Shown one piece after another: positions 1-13,397 of a DNA stretch of 64,000 nucleotides (the stretch's first letter is position 1; each line of letters opens with the position of its first letter). The DNA comes from Boesenbergia rotunda (lineage: Eukaryota; Streptophyta; Magnoliopsida; Zingiberales; Zingiberaceae). The stretch is taken from assembly GCA_024364735.1 (NCBI GenBank), contig JAGFNQ010005655.1, positions 42,566 through 106,565 on the forward strand. The letters are read 5' to 3'. A program made the translations under genes and the position numbers. The notes below the pieces were generated by a model. It made no database searches and had not been told where the DNA came from. It worked only from the letters and a program-made list of their open reading frames with translations.

Positions 1-655
1 AATAAAAAAAATAATAAAACCAAATTAAGCAGTTAAGCATAGAAAAAAAATATTGCAATCAATAACCACAACCTCCCCTTAAACTTAAGCTACTCTCCCA
101 TTTTGATCACAGCAAAAATGAGGCACAAAAAATAGGGAAAGGAAAAAATATGTTAGAACTTAGAAAAATGTGAAACATTTTTTTTTTAGCCGTGAATAGA
201 TTAAGTGCATATCACCGAAATTTAATTTTTGAATAAAAAATTTCCAAATATTTTTTTTAAAATTAAAAAAATATGAATTTCAATTAAAAATTTATAGAAA
301 TTCATTCGTCCATTGGAAAATTTTAAAAATTTTTGTACAGGTGGAAGATAAAATTATTGATTTTTACAAAAAATTTCAAAATTAAAATCTATTTTGTATA
401 TTAAAAAGATAAATCATATAGTGGCAGAATAAAAAATTCAAAGATATATTTTTAAAATTCAAAAATCTCATAAAAAATTAAAAAAATTTACCAAGTTTAA
501 TTGACTATGTGTAGGTCTCAAAAAAAATCGGTTCTTGCAGAATAAATTAATTTTCTATTTTTAAAGTTAAAATTTTATTTTTCAAAAGAAACTTAATCAT
601 AAAATGTGTTAATCTATTTCTAATTTTGCAAGAAAAATTATGCAGTAATAGAAAA
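1..655 (-). other. A/T-rich internal region of a gag-only Copia element
   Basis: This stretch lies downstream of the minus-strand Copia gag and carries no open frame. It is very A/T-rich. A short purine run on the minus strand (complement of positions 68-80) resembles the purine-rich stretches that precede 3' LTRs, but no LTR start is visible before the window edge. I read it as the untranslated interior of the same retroelement. Whether pol lies beyond the window is unknown. Confidence 0.5.
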
Positions 656-2008
656 CTAATTCAAAATTGATTTTGGTATCCAAAATAGATTTCTATCGAC
701 AGGATTAACTAAAAATTTGGATGGAATGTAATTCTTTGGCACCTTTTTAAATTGGCCTTTATGGTTTTTAAAATACCAATTCAACTTTTCAGGATAACTA
801 TTTTTCTTGTGTCGCAAACAGACAAAATCACATTCTAATTTCTCCACTAAATTTTTCAGATCAATATTTTCATTTTTTAATTTAGAATTTTCTTTTTCTA
901 ATCTGCAATTAGATTTGAGCAAGGCTTTAACACCAGCATACAATTGATCATGAGGAAGAAAACAAACCTCACTTACCGGATCGCTTTCGAAAAGCGAGGT
1001 TCCTTCTTCGTTGTCGCTTTCTGATGTCGCTCCCCCTTCAACACTGCTCCCCTCTTGATGACTTGCCATCAGCGCAAGTCCCGCGTACTCTTGAACTTCT
1101 GATTCGTCCGACGAGGTCTCGTCCCAGGTGGCCTTCAATGCCTTCTTTTTCTTTGGCTGGTTTTTGATTTTGGGACACTGATCTTTTAGGTGTCCCTCCT
1201 CGTTGCAGTTGTAGCATCGGACAGTTCGTTTCTTCGGAGACCGCCTTTTCTTCTGCATTCTCGAAAAGTTATTAGCTTTAAAAAAACTTTTAAACGAACT
1301 TACTATTTGCGTTGTCTCGTCGTCCATCGAGGATTCTGACTCCTTCTCCATTCTCCTTGTGTTTAGGGCCAGATTCTTCGTCTTTCTAGATCCTGCCCAC
1401 CGAGATTCGTGTAATTCGAAAATGAAAAACATTTCATCTAATGTACTTACCTCTAAATCTTTGGAGATGTAATAAGCGTCGACGATTGAGCACCACTCCT
1501 GGGTCCTTGGGAAGGCGTTGAGGGCGTATCGAATGGAGTCGCGATTACTTACCGATTCACCGAGTTGGGTGAGTCTGGCGATTAGCTTCTTTATTTTGGC
1601 ATGAAGTTCAGCCACCGTTTCTCCTTCCTTCATTTTCAGGTTTATCAGCTGGTTCCGGAGGAGATCCATTCTTGCTGATTTGGCTTCAGAGGTACCCTCA
1701 TGAAGTTCTAGGAACTTCTCCCATAATTCTTTTGCGGAGTGGTAGTTGCCGATCCGATTTACCTCTTGAGTAGGCAAGACTGTTAGGAGGTGGAACTCGG
1801 CCTTACCATTGGCAACAGATTACGACTGCTCCTTCTTATTCCACAAGCTTTCTTCTTTTTCATCCCCATTCGCATCTTTAGGAACTGCAAAACCATATTT
1901 TATTGATAAAAAAATATCAAAATCTGTACGAAAAAATACCTCCATTTTTTTCTTCCAGACGGTGAAATCCCCTTCGAATTTAGGTGGATGAATGTGCGCG
2001 CCGGCCAT
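656..2008 (-). pseudogene. Copia-type retrotransposon gag, interrupted by stop codon(s)
   Basis: Two minus-strand frames make up one gag. The first (2008 to 1820) begins MAGAHIHPPKFEGDFTVWKK, the usual start of plant Copia gag proteins (DUF4219-like). The second (to 656) carries the UBN2-type capsid region (SAKELWEKFLELHEGTSEAK) and a CCHC zinc knuckle, CYNCNEEGHLKDQC, near residue 190. At least one stop near 1820 separates the halves, so the gene is broken or very recently inactivated. The second frame ends about 170 residues past the knuckle in a Lys-rich tail, without protease, integrase or reverse transcriptase. The gag would package the element RNA. The primer-binding site and LTR sit directly upstream. 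No intact pol is in the window, so a non-autonomous gag-only element is possible. Confidence 0.85.
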
Positions 2009-2053
2009 CGTCTTGTTGCTTTCTCAGGCGATTAGTCCTTCAAAAGCGAACCC

Positions 2054-2065
2054 GCTCTGATACCA
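2054..2065 (-). other. Copia primer-binding site (initiator tRNA-Met type)
   Basis: The minus strand reads TGGTATCAGAGC two bases after the LTR end (...CCTACA). This is the standard plant Copia primer site, complementary to the 3' end of initiator tRNA-Met. It fixes both the orientation of the element and the LTR boundary. Confidence 0.9.
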
Positions 2066-2067
2066 CT

Positions 2068-3161
2068 TGTAGGATCAGGTCGACCGGCTAGAGGGGGGTG
2101 AATAGACGGTTAAGAAATAAAACAAGAGGGCACTCGTCTTTAATAAAAACTTGGTTGCAACTTGGTCGTTGCTTCTAAGACGGTTAAAGCAAAAACTCTC
2201 CTTGTGGCGGAGAAGCCTTACAACTGAAGCACACTAGACTTTAGAGAGAATTACAATTGTATTGAATCTCTCTGACTTGAATCTCTAAGTCTATTTATAG
2301 GTTGAGTGATATGATCTTGACCGTTGATACAAGATTGAGTTTCATCTTGATCGTAGATTTTAAAATTAAAGATCTCCTTTGACCGAGCATGTAGATTGCA
2401 TCCACGTAAGAAGCTGAAGTGATCGCCTTTTACCGAGCTTCACGGACTTTGACCGAGCTTCTCGTAAGAAGCTTTGACCGAGCTTCACGTAAGAAGCTTC
2501 ACGTAAGAGGCTTTGACCGAGCTTCACGGCCTTTGACCGAGCTTCACGCACGAAGCTAAAATGCCGAGCTTCACGTAAGAAGCTTCACGTAAGAGGCTTT
2601 GACCGAGCTTCACGTACGAAGCTAAAATGATCACCCTGTGCAAGAAGATTTAATTAAATTGAAAGAGTGGTTAAAATCCAACGTTTACTTAAAAACAATT
2701 TATTAAATTGAAATTTTAATTAAAGTTTTAAACAACTTTAATTAAAATAAATTTACTTAAAACCTTTAATTAAATTGATACTTTAAATAAAATTTTTAAT
2801 ATAATTAAAACTTTATTATTTTAATTGCAAGTCAAATGTTGAATTGATAAAAGTCAACTTAGTTGACTTTTTGTCAAACCGTCGATTGGGTGATTTCCTG
2901 CCAATCGGAGTTAGGCTCACCCGAACCCGACTCCGGCCTTTCGCCCTTCGAGCGTCCTTTCGTCAGGCTTCCCGTCCCTCGGGCGTCGCGCACGTCCTTT
3001 TTGGTCCACCGGCGTACTCTTCCGCAACTTCTGCGTCCCTCAGATTGCACCGAGCCCGTCGGCTCACTTCCCCGCGCAATCCTTCTCGTCCGCTGCGTCT
3101 TACGCTCGACTTCCTCCGTACCTAAGTTTCTGCACACTTAGCAGAGGGATTAAAACCAACA
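2068..3161 (-). mobile_element. 5' LTR of the minus-strand Copia element
   Basis: On the minus strand the segment starts TGTTGG (complement of 3156-3161) and ends CCTACA (complement of 2068-2073), giving the TG...CA termini of an LTR about 1094 bp long. The primer-binding site follows its end at once. The 5' half is G+C-rich with short frames on both strands that I take as spurious; the 3' half holds a minisatellite. The partner LTR is not in the window, so age cannot be estimated. Confidence 0.8.
2390..2625. repeat. Minisatellite inside the Copia LTR
   Basis: Short units built from tttgaccgagcttcacg and taagaagc recur about eight times with indels (for example near 2430, 2475, 2515, 2570 and 2600). 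The array lies in the R/U5-proximal part of the LTR and is transcribed with it if the element is active. It gives a repetitive Lys/Leu/Ser-rich minus-strand frame that is not a real gene. Confidence 0.8.
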
Positions 3162-4866
3162 GGACCTAACCTAACTTGGTTGATCACATCAAAACCAACC
3201 GGGGCACCAACATTATTAACTATTATTTCTTTAATTTACCAATGGGCGAGATCTATTCTGTTAGATCGATAGGCCCGGTAAGTTGGGAGATAATATTAAT
3301 AATATGATGTGCCGTTGATTATTGACGGAATCCGTGTCCTGGTGAGTCAGGTTGATGATGCCCCCATGATGAGCTCGAAAGGTTCATCATGCTAAACCCT
3401 GCAGGTGGATTTGATCCGGCATGATGATAAGGTCGAATGGTACTAGTCAAGGATCCAGAAGTTAATTAATTTAAATTGTCAGTAATTTAATCAATTAACG
3501 GGCATTCGAAATCTTAAACTCGGGGGGATGGACGACTCATAATAAGTGGAGCCCATATGTAAATATGGGGTTGGTGAGGTAAGTCAATGAGGGCCCTTTA
3601 GTGGAATGGATCCTTATTAATGGACCGGGTCCATTAGCAGGCCAAGATCCAACTCCACCTCATGGTCTCTATCGTAGCCCTATATATACCCCATGGTGGC
3701 ATGAAATCAAGTTGATGATTAATACAATAGATCACAGAAAATCCTAAATTTTTCCTCTCCTTATCTCCTCTCTCTCTCCTTCGCGGTTTGAGCAAACGCA
3801 GGCAATTAATTTGCCAAGGCATGGTTTCCAAGGCAATTAAAATTGCCTCTTGGCGTTTCTTGCCGTGACATGGAAATTATTTTACTCCATGCGTTGTATT
3901 GCTTCAACGCAGGTAAATTTAATTGTCAAGGTACAGTTTCCAAGGCAGTTTAATTGCAATGCATGCAATTTTAATTGCAATGCATGCAATTTTAATTGCA
4001 ATGCATGTCGCGGCAGTTTAATTGCGAGCTCTCGCTCACAGCAATTCCGAAAAGGCTTAAATTGCCTCATGCCAATTAATCCGAAGCAGAAGAGAAAATC
4101 GCCTAACGGCAATTTTTTTCCAGGTGAAGACAATCGTTTTGAGGAAATTTTTTCCAGAGGAAGACAATTGCTTTACGGCAATTTCTTGAGGCATTTTTCT
4201 TAGAGATGAGGAAGACAATTGCCTTACGGCAATTTCTTGAGGCGAGGGAGAAAATTTGTCTCGGCAGCAATTTCTTGAGAGAAAAAATTGTCTGAAGGGA
4301 GAAAATTGTCTCGGCAATTTTCTTAGAGCAGAACAGCAACTTGTTTCTCAAAGCGAGCGGCTGGTGGTATCCTTTTGATAAGGGATTAGTTGGTGCAAGG
4401 AGAAAGGATCAACTTGGTGACCACAGTTCTTGGTAGATCGTCGCCCATACGACGTCCAAGAAGGGAGGGTTATACGGTAGAAGATCGTAAGGTAACGGAA
4501 GGTATATTCTTCCTTGGCTCCTTTTGTTACGTTATTTTGTGCCTTATATATTTGCCTTGTCGTTTTATGTTTGTTATATAATTATTGTGATTGTGAATCA
4601 TAGTTAATAATTATTTAACTGGACCCCGACCATAAACACAAAAGTCGGCGATCAACTCGTCGCCTTTTCCGCGGTCGAACGGTCGAGCAAATTGCAATAC
4701 CAATTTTGGTTATTGGCTAAGTTGCAATTTGAATCGTTCGATACTGCACGAGATGGTCGATGGGAGACGGCTCTTCACTCGGATTAATTTTTAATCCGTA
4801 GGCATAGAGAGGTCTCTCAGATCGACTAGGTATTCGCTTAGGAAACCCACCAAGCCATACCCAACA
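3162..4866. other. Unassigned repeat-rich segment, LTR/leader-like
   Basis: No gene is supported here. The segment holds a TATA-like ctatatatacccc at about 3680, followed by a pyrimidine-rich leader, and several short internal repeats. Its right edge abuts Copia integrase coding sequence at about 4867, where the sequence ACCCAACA could be the terminus of a minus-strand LTR starting TGTTGG. I infer an LTR or leader of a retroelement, with gag, protease and early integrase deleted or displaced, but no matching second copy exists in the window. Confidence 0.4.
3946..4330. repeat. Short tandem repeats in the unassigned segment
   Basis: Three 20-bp units of tttaattgcaatgcatgcaa lie at about 3950-4010. 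Around 4110-4330 a looser unit containing agacaattg...ttacggcaatttcttgagg recurs three to four times. The A/T-rich palindromic character suggests replication slippage in non-coding DNA. Confidence 0.75.
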
Positions 4867-7326
4867 ATTATAACTTTACACGTTTTGGTCATGTGTATGT
4901 GATTTCTCGTAAAAATGAAGCATTAGATTACCTCAAGCATTATTTGAACGAAGTTGAAAATCAATTGGATCGTAAGGTTAAAACCTTACGCACTGACCGT
5001 GAAGGTGAATATTTGTCTGATCAGTTCAAGACAACATTTAATGAGAAAGAGATTATTGGATAGCTAACGATCCCTGAAAATCCACAACAAAATAAAGTTG
5101 CTGAAAGAAGAAATCGAACTCTTCTAGATATAGTTAGGTCTATGATGGCTCAAGCCAATTTACCTATTTCCTATTGGAGAGATGCATTATTAGTTGTTAC
5201 CTATATACTTAACCGAGTACCTTCTATGTTTGTTCCATCTACACCATATGAACGTTAGATAAGTAGAAAACCATATTTGAATAATCTGAGACCTTGGGGG
5301 TCAGCTGCTTACATTCATGAAAAGACTCACAAATTTGAAAAACTAGGACCAAGGGGTACAAAGTATATCTTTGTAAGGTATATTGATACTTCTAAGGGTT
5401 ATATATTCATTGGTGAGCAACAAAATAGAACCATCTCTGAAATAGAGTCAAAAGATGTTACTTTTCTTGAAACTGAGTTCTCAACAAGTTGTGAAGTTGA
5501 TAAGTCAATTCCTTTATTTGCAATAGAGGAGGAGGATATTATTCCTTTATCAACAAATCAGGTATCACAAGGAGAACCTGAATCTAGTCAACCCAGTGTG
5601 AGTGATTTGCGAATGAATGAATCAGTTTCAGTTTCTCAACAATTTGACCTGCGAACGAGTAGTCGCAAGATTATTCCTCGGAGAAGATTTGACATTGAGA
5701 ATGTGGCATTAATGATTCTCCCTATTGACGATGAGGAACCTCGAACGATTGAGGAAGCATTGAGATGCTTAGCTAGAGAAAAATAGAGAATTGCAATGGA
5801 TGAAGAAATAGAGTCTATGAGAAAGAATGAAGTTTGGGATTTAGTCAATCTTCCTTCAGGCTGAAGGGCTTTTGGGAATAAATGGATTCTCAAAATCAAG
5901 AGAAAGACAGATGGATTGATTAATAGATACAAAGCTCGTTTAATTGCAAAAGGATATACCCAAGTAGAGAGTATTGATTTTGAAGAGATATTTTCTCCTG
6001 TTGTGAAATTTGTGTCAATACGTGTCATTTTAGCTATTGTAGCACATTATGACTTAGAATTACATCAGATGGATGTAAAAATGACTTTCCTTAATGGTAA
6101 TATTGATGAAAAAAATTATATGGCACAACCAGAAGGTTATATTGCTAAAGGCCAAGAGGATAAAGTACGTAGACTTAAAAAGTATATATATATGTTAAAA
6201 CAAGCGTCAAGACAATGAAACATAAGATTTAATGAAGTCATTTTATCTTATGATTTTGAAATGATCAATGAAAATTATTGTGTTTGCCTTAGGGAGGATA
6301 AAGACATATAGTTGATTTTGAAATGACAGCCAGAAGGTTATGATTTTGAAATGATCAATGAAAATCATTTTATCTTATCGTTATATGTTGATGATATGTT
6401 AATAGCTGAAAATGACATATAGTTTAGATAGAAATAAAATCATGGCTTTCATCACAATTTGACATAATAGATATAGGAGAAGTCGAGTACATCTTAGGGG
6501 TAAAGATCATTAGAGATCGATCAAAAAGGCATTTGGATTTGTCTCAAGAGGCTTATATTACTAAAATATTACAACACTTCAATATGTCAAATTGCATCAT
6601 TGAACAAACTCCTGTAGCGAGAGGTACTATTCTGAGCAAAAGTATGTATCCCAAAACTCCTAATGAAATAGCCGACATGAAGAAAAAATCATATGTCAGT
6701 GTTATTAATAGTTTAATGTACATTATGTTATGTACACGTCATGATATTAGCTATGTTGTTGGCTTGGTTAGTCGTTTCCAGTCAAACCCAGGATCGAGAC
6801 ACTGGAAGGTGATGAAGAGAATATTCAGATATCTCAAAGGGATGATTATTGTCTCTACTTCTAAGGATCAAAGTTGAACCTGAAGGACTACACAGATACA
6901 GATTGGGCAGGAGACCTTGATGATAGAAAATTCACATCGGGTTATACTTTCTTACTGAATAGTGGCATCATCTCATGGAACATCAAGAAACAGGCTTGTG
7001 TAGCTTTGTCGACAATGGAAGCCAAATATGTGGCTTGTGCAGCGACTGTACAAGAAGCTGTCTTGCTAAGAAGATTCTTGAAGCATTTGAAGATTGTTGA
7101 GGATAGTGAGAGTCTTGTTACAGTGTATTGTGGCAATCAAGCTACGATAGCTTTTTCCAAGGATCCTAAATATCACAGCAAAGGCAAGCATATAGAAATT
7201 AAGTATAAGTATGTAAGAGATATTGTGGACAAAAGAAAGATAGTCCTTGTAGATCCTTTTACTAAGCCATTAACTAAAAAGTCATTTCTTGGATATGTGA
7301 AGTCTTTGGGACTTCGTAAAATGTAA
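4867..7326 (+). pseudogene. Decayed Copia pol (integrase end, reverse transcriptase, RNase H)
   Basis: Reading across frames shows, in order: the integrase core end (KTLRTDREGEYLSDQF, then a stop near 5061), the YWRDALL region with NRVPS, the post-integrase linker (5277-5786), the start of reverse transcriptase (RYKARLIAKGYTQ near 5925, DVKMTFLNG near 6073), and the RNase H module (YTDTDWAGDLDDRKFTSGY near 6886; ALSTMEAKYVA near 7003; KHIEIKYKYVRD near 7188). Stops or frameshifts occur near 5061, 5256, 5784, 5861, 6216, 6308 and 6875. The YVDDM-containing segment is scrambled by a local duplication at 6240-6420. Gag, protease and the first half of integrase are missing. It cannot encode a working polyprotein and is an old fragment. 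Confidence 0.9.
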
Positions 7327-8361
<1,035 letters not shown>

Positions 8362-8530
8362 ATTTGATAGGGGTACAAAATCCATTTTATATGGAATCGT
8401 GATTCTACAACCTCTGGGTTCATGCAGCCAAATTGACCCAAATTTTCTACTTAAAAAACTTTTTATTGCCATACTCCACATTTATCCCAGCATCGTCTGC
8501 TATGTCAAAATTTTCAACTACGAGATTTTA

Positions 8531-8740
8531 GGGGCCGCTTGATAAGCAGGTTTAGAAGGTAGAAGTGAGAATGAAACTTATTTCATTACAAATTATGATA
8601 CTTGGTATAGAGAATTAAAATCAAAATATGGACATGATACATTTGATTTTATAACTCACTCCACACTAAATTATTATTAAACTCATAAATCTCTCAATCA
8701 AATCTCATTACTATTCTCATTATCGAATATATACCAAACT
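8531..8740 (+). mobile_element. MITE, family shared with 20443-20650 (copy A)
   Basis: Starts GGGGCCGCTTGATAAGCAGG and ends at ataccaaact. It aligns end to end with the reverse complement of 20443-20650, including the shared inner block aaatctctcaatcaaat. Ends of the TTTGGTAT / CTTGATAA kind suggest short, diverged terminal inverted repeats, hAT-like. No coding capacity. Confidence 0.7.
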
Positions 8741-10105
8741 TTCCCTTACAAATTCTACTGATGTTTCACTTCTACGAGTTTATTGCAACAGGTAGTTGTA
8801 AACTTTTGACCTAGAAAGCAGATATGTACTTTTCGTACAAGTCGAACCATTTTACGCAATATCACCGAGGATACGGAGGATGCTTCTCGTCTCTTATTTT
8901 ATTTTTTTTTAAAATTCAATAGTCAACTATATTTTGGTAATAATCCAATGAAAATATTAATCAATATTTGATAGATTTTTTAAGAAATTTAATGATCATT
9001 TATTTTTTAAAATTAACAGCCAAATATATATTTACCCGATAATATATAAAAAAATACCGGCCATTTATTTTGCCGATAATTATTTTAAAAATTATCGGCC
9101 AGTTTGACCAAGAAATCGAATATGAATTATGGGTAATGCCTCAATAAAATAATTTGGCCGATAATATACATTATGGGAAAAAAAAAAGAAACTTGTCATC
9201 TTTATTGGTTTATAATCTCTTTTTTTCCGATGTTACTAAAATATTTAACTCTTTTGAAATTTAAATTTTAATTTTCTAAATTATTTACTTAAATCCTTTT
9301 AAACAGCGCTTTAATTTAATATATTATTTATTCTTGACATTTGGATTATAATTATTATAATATATTAAAGTAAATCCATTTAATTTAATTAAAAGTTTTA
9401 ATTAACGTTATTTAAATTTATTAAAATTATTTCAAATGGATTAAAATTATTATAAACCATTTGTTGTGCGGATGATTTTTTCTATTATTTTTATTTATTT
9501 TTACAAAATGTATATGATAAAAATAAACATAAAACACTTGTATTAAAATTATTATAAACATATTTAAACAAACTAACTCAATTTAATCAAAATTATTAAA
9601 ATTTAAATAAACTAACTGTTTTCATTCTCTAATCCTTGACAATTATAAATTGATCTGATAATTTATCCTTTTTTTTTAACGTAGAAATAAATTATAAGGG
9701 GCATCTTAGATAAATATAATTATTTTTTATTATAATTATTCAAGTAATTATTAAATTAAAAAAAATATAAAATTCCAGCTTTGTATTTCAAAAAGAAATT
9801 TATGAGTATGTAAATATCATTTAATAACTAATTAATACACGATTTTTTAAAAAAATAATTTTAATTTATAAGATAAGAATACTAGGTTAGACTAAACCTC
9901 CATTTGATTCATTCACGGAACAAACATGTAGACACTCAAGTCATATATATGTTGGCTAAATCTCACAATTTATACAACCTTGATATGAAATAACTTAACA
10001 CCAAACACAACAACGCTAACCAAACAGTAACTGTTAATCGAAAAACTCCAACAGGTCACCACTATATGTGAATCGGACACCGGCAACAGAAGTCGAGGGC
10101 GGAGG
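8741..10105. other. A/T-rich intergenic DNA and 3' flank of the HESO1-like gene
   Basis: Nothing codes here. Most of the stretch is low-complexity A/T-rich DNA; roughly the last 200 bases probably include the 3' untranslated region of the minus-strand gene that ends at 10106. Confidence 0.6.
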
Positions 10106-13100
10106 TCAATCCCAATCCAGCCTTGTTGCATTCTCAAACTGCTGCTCAATGACACCAATGTCAACATATTGGCTCCTCCTATTGTAATTCGCTGATGATC
10201 GCTGGCCGCGAAGCTTAGAAGCAAGGAAAGGCCTAGTCAAGAGGGAAAGCAAGGAGTATCGATCAGAGAGCACCGAATCAGATGAAAGCTTATCGTGTGC
10301 ATTCTGAAATGCATTTGATATCTTAGGTAGTTCATCCCAGCGGACTGTTCTAGCAGCATTTTCCATTTCCTCGAAAGGATCCTCTATCTGTAAAATTGAA
10401 AGATCATCAACTAGCTATAGACTGCAAATAATCATTCCAAGAAATTTCAGCAAAAACATCAACAATCTTACAAGCAGGGGCGGCGATCTATAAAAACGAC
10501 GGCTGATTTGCCGCCGTCCTTCATACGTCGAGATGCTATAATCCGAACCAAAAGTTCTAATATCTGAAAACTGCACATAGAGATTAAATCTTGATTGATA
10601 TCCTCGACAGCCTTTTGATTATAACTTACTTTATATAATTTCAAGAAAACAAAATCTAGACTTTTAGGTCTAAAACACAAAATGTTGTACAATTAGGTAA
10701 CTAGCCATGAATCTAAAAGACCGCACCTTGTTGAAAAAGGACAGCAAAAGTCGAGCAAGAGAGCTTTGGTTTCTAAGTCTGCTAGATCTGAACCTCTGTA
10801 TATTTGCAGAACACACAGCCTCAAAATGACTCTCAGAGACGCTTCTCCATCCTGCAGCAACAAACAGTCGAAAATACCCAAGAAAAAAAGATGTTACAAG
10901 GCACTAGAAGATACATACCTTGGTCAGACATTCTTTCTTCATTAATTATTGCTCGCAGTGGTGGGAAAATTGGTGGTTCACATGTCTGGTAAAGAAAAAG
11001 TAAAACAACACAAAGGATTTTAGAAAAGAATTTGATAGTTGATATCGCATCAAGAAATAAGCAGAAAAGAATCACAAACTAGCAACTTTACTTGAAAATG
11101 AAAGATAACCAACAAACATAGGGCATAAGAACTTAAACTCCCAGACTTTGGATCATGGATATCTTGTGCTTTAGCCCACTCCTTCAGCTGAGAAAAGGAA
11201 TGGAGTCACATCACAAAGGAATCTAATAATAGTATAAAAAAATTCTTACAACAATGCTGACCACTAAAACCATGTCGCGGTAACGGTCATCTATTTCAGT
11301 TAGCCATTTGAGAAGGTTGGACTTCATTACACCAAGATGATTGTTGATGGAGACATCAAAAGAAATATTATGCCGCCTGCTAATGTATTTAAGCAGAGGA
11401 ACTCTTGCAGTTGGAATGTACTCAACAGAACGAGCAAGACCTGAAACATAGATAGCAAATAGAAATCACTCACATTTTTATCGTTGTGTTGAAGATTCCA
11501 GACAGATAATGTAGATAGTTTAAAAATTTTCCTATTTGCAGATTTTGTTGTGCCTTTTTTAAATTTCAAAATAGTCCAACAATTGTTTAAAGTATACCAC
11601 CATATAAATAATGAGTCATTACGGTATAAATTATTTCTTTGTGGGAATCTAGCTTTGCATGCTTTTCATTTAGTATCACCATATAAATATAAAATCTAAG
11701 AAGAATCAACAATGTCATGTTCATTACCTTACTTCAAATTCACATAGGGCTACCATCCTAAATTCATAGGAATTTGTCCATAATTGAATTTCTTACAAAA
11801 TGACAGCCCAAGAGATGACAACAAACCCATTGGTTAATCAAAATAATACAATAAACCAAAGTTTGAAAAACATCACTCATTTTATCATAACATTTTGCCA
11901 TTCTTATGTAGAAGGATAGTTTGAGTTTTCTAAAACTACAATAGGCACAAAGTCATGGTTTCCATGTGATGTGACCCTATACATATGCTTAGTAGGAGGT
12001 CTCCTGAGAATAAGTAGGTCACAACTAGGAGTTGGATTATCTAATATGCCCTTAAAGAAAACAACGTACTCATGCATGACCAACTCTACCAACCATAGTT
12101 CCATGATCTGTGTTCCATTCTAAGATTTAAAGATAGTTAAAGAATTGACTCACTTTGCCCTTCCAACGGAGCTTTTTCCATAATGTGTAAACTTGAGCTT
12201 TTAAAACAACTCACTGACAAACGTAATCTTCTTTGTGCAACATCTTATTTTACTACTAAAATTGATTTAGTTTTGTGGGAATTTGCTTTTCCAGTGAAAT
12301 TTTAAGAATTCCAATTTATTAATTCTAAATTACATATTTATTTCAAGATAGATTATTTTTAGATTTATTTTACTTAAATAGAAAAGAAAAGCTAGCCTAT
12401 CTGACAACCCCTGATTCTTCACCTATGGCATCATATGAGTCTCCGTCCGGTCATTATCCTGTTATTCTCCCATTCACTACCACATTAGTCCCTCGTGTAC
12501 CTAAGTATTGTCTATCAACACTGACACGAAATCAATCCAGGTTATGAACTTGGGATTGAATTTGGTATAAACTAAAGACTTTTAACATTGTAAGTATTAC
12601 TGAGTGAAAATCTTAGCATATCAATTGTCTCCACTACTAGGTCATCTCCTCTATTTAAGAGACATCAGTTAACTTTGTAAATTGACATCACAATCTCTTA
12701 TTTCTCTACCTTTTCACTTTATGTTGTATAGAGTGATAAGGTCAAGAGACAATCTTATCATTTTTGTTGCTTAAGGATCAATCCCGAATGCATCTTGGGT
12801 GGAGGGTTGGATAAAACCATCTCCCCTTATAATTTTTAAGAGAGACATGTTTGAACTGTCTAACATTATCATGTCTTGTTTAGATTTATATTCTGTTAAT
12901 TGTTTCACTCATTTTGCTGTGTTAATCATCTTATATGTACCAAACCATTGATGAGAATCTATATGCAAAAAAAATGACCTAATAAATAAGTGATACAAAA
13001 TAATAGACAATATTAGGAAACTAAGATTAGTTAAAATTTAAAAGAGAAGATAATATTTAGATTCTCCTGATGCAGTTTTTTCAAGGCACTATTCCAAACT

Positions 13101-13339
13101 TATGCTTGCTAGAAAGCATGCAGCATAATCATAGCGGCCAAATTTTCAGAAAAATTCAAATCATCGTCAATACACTAATACCAAAGTTGTGTTCTTTTAT
13201 GATATACAATTGATAGTCTAAGAACAAAAAATAATAGCATTGGAAAAAACAAAATATACAAAGAAATTGTGTACCAGTTCTTTGCAATTCTTGCATTATT
13301 AGCCGGAGACAATCTCTTTTCATATATATGTCAAAGTCG

Positions 13340-13397
<58 letters not shown>

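Noticed and set aside
2844..3141. Overlapping 87-93-residue frames in G+C-rich DNA
   Set aside because: They lie inside the Copia LTR and are open on three frames because of base composition.
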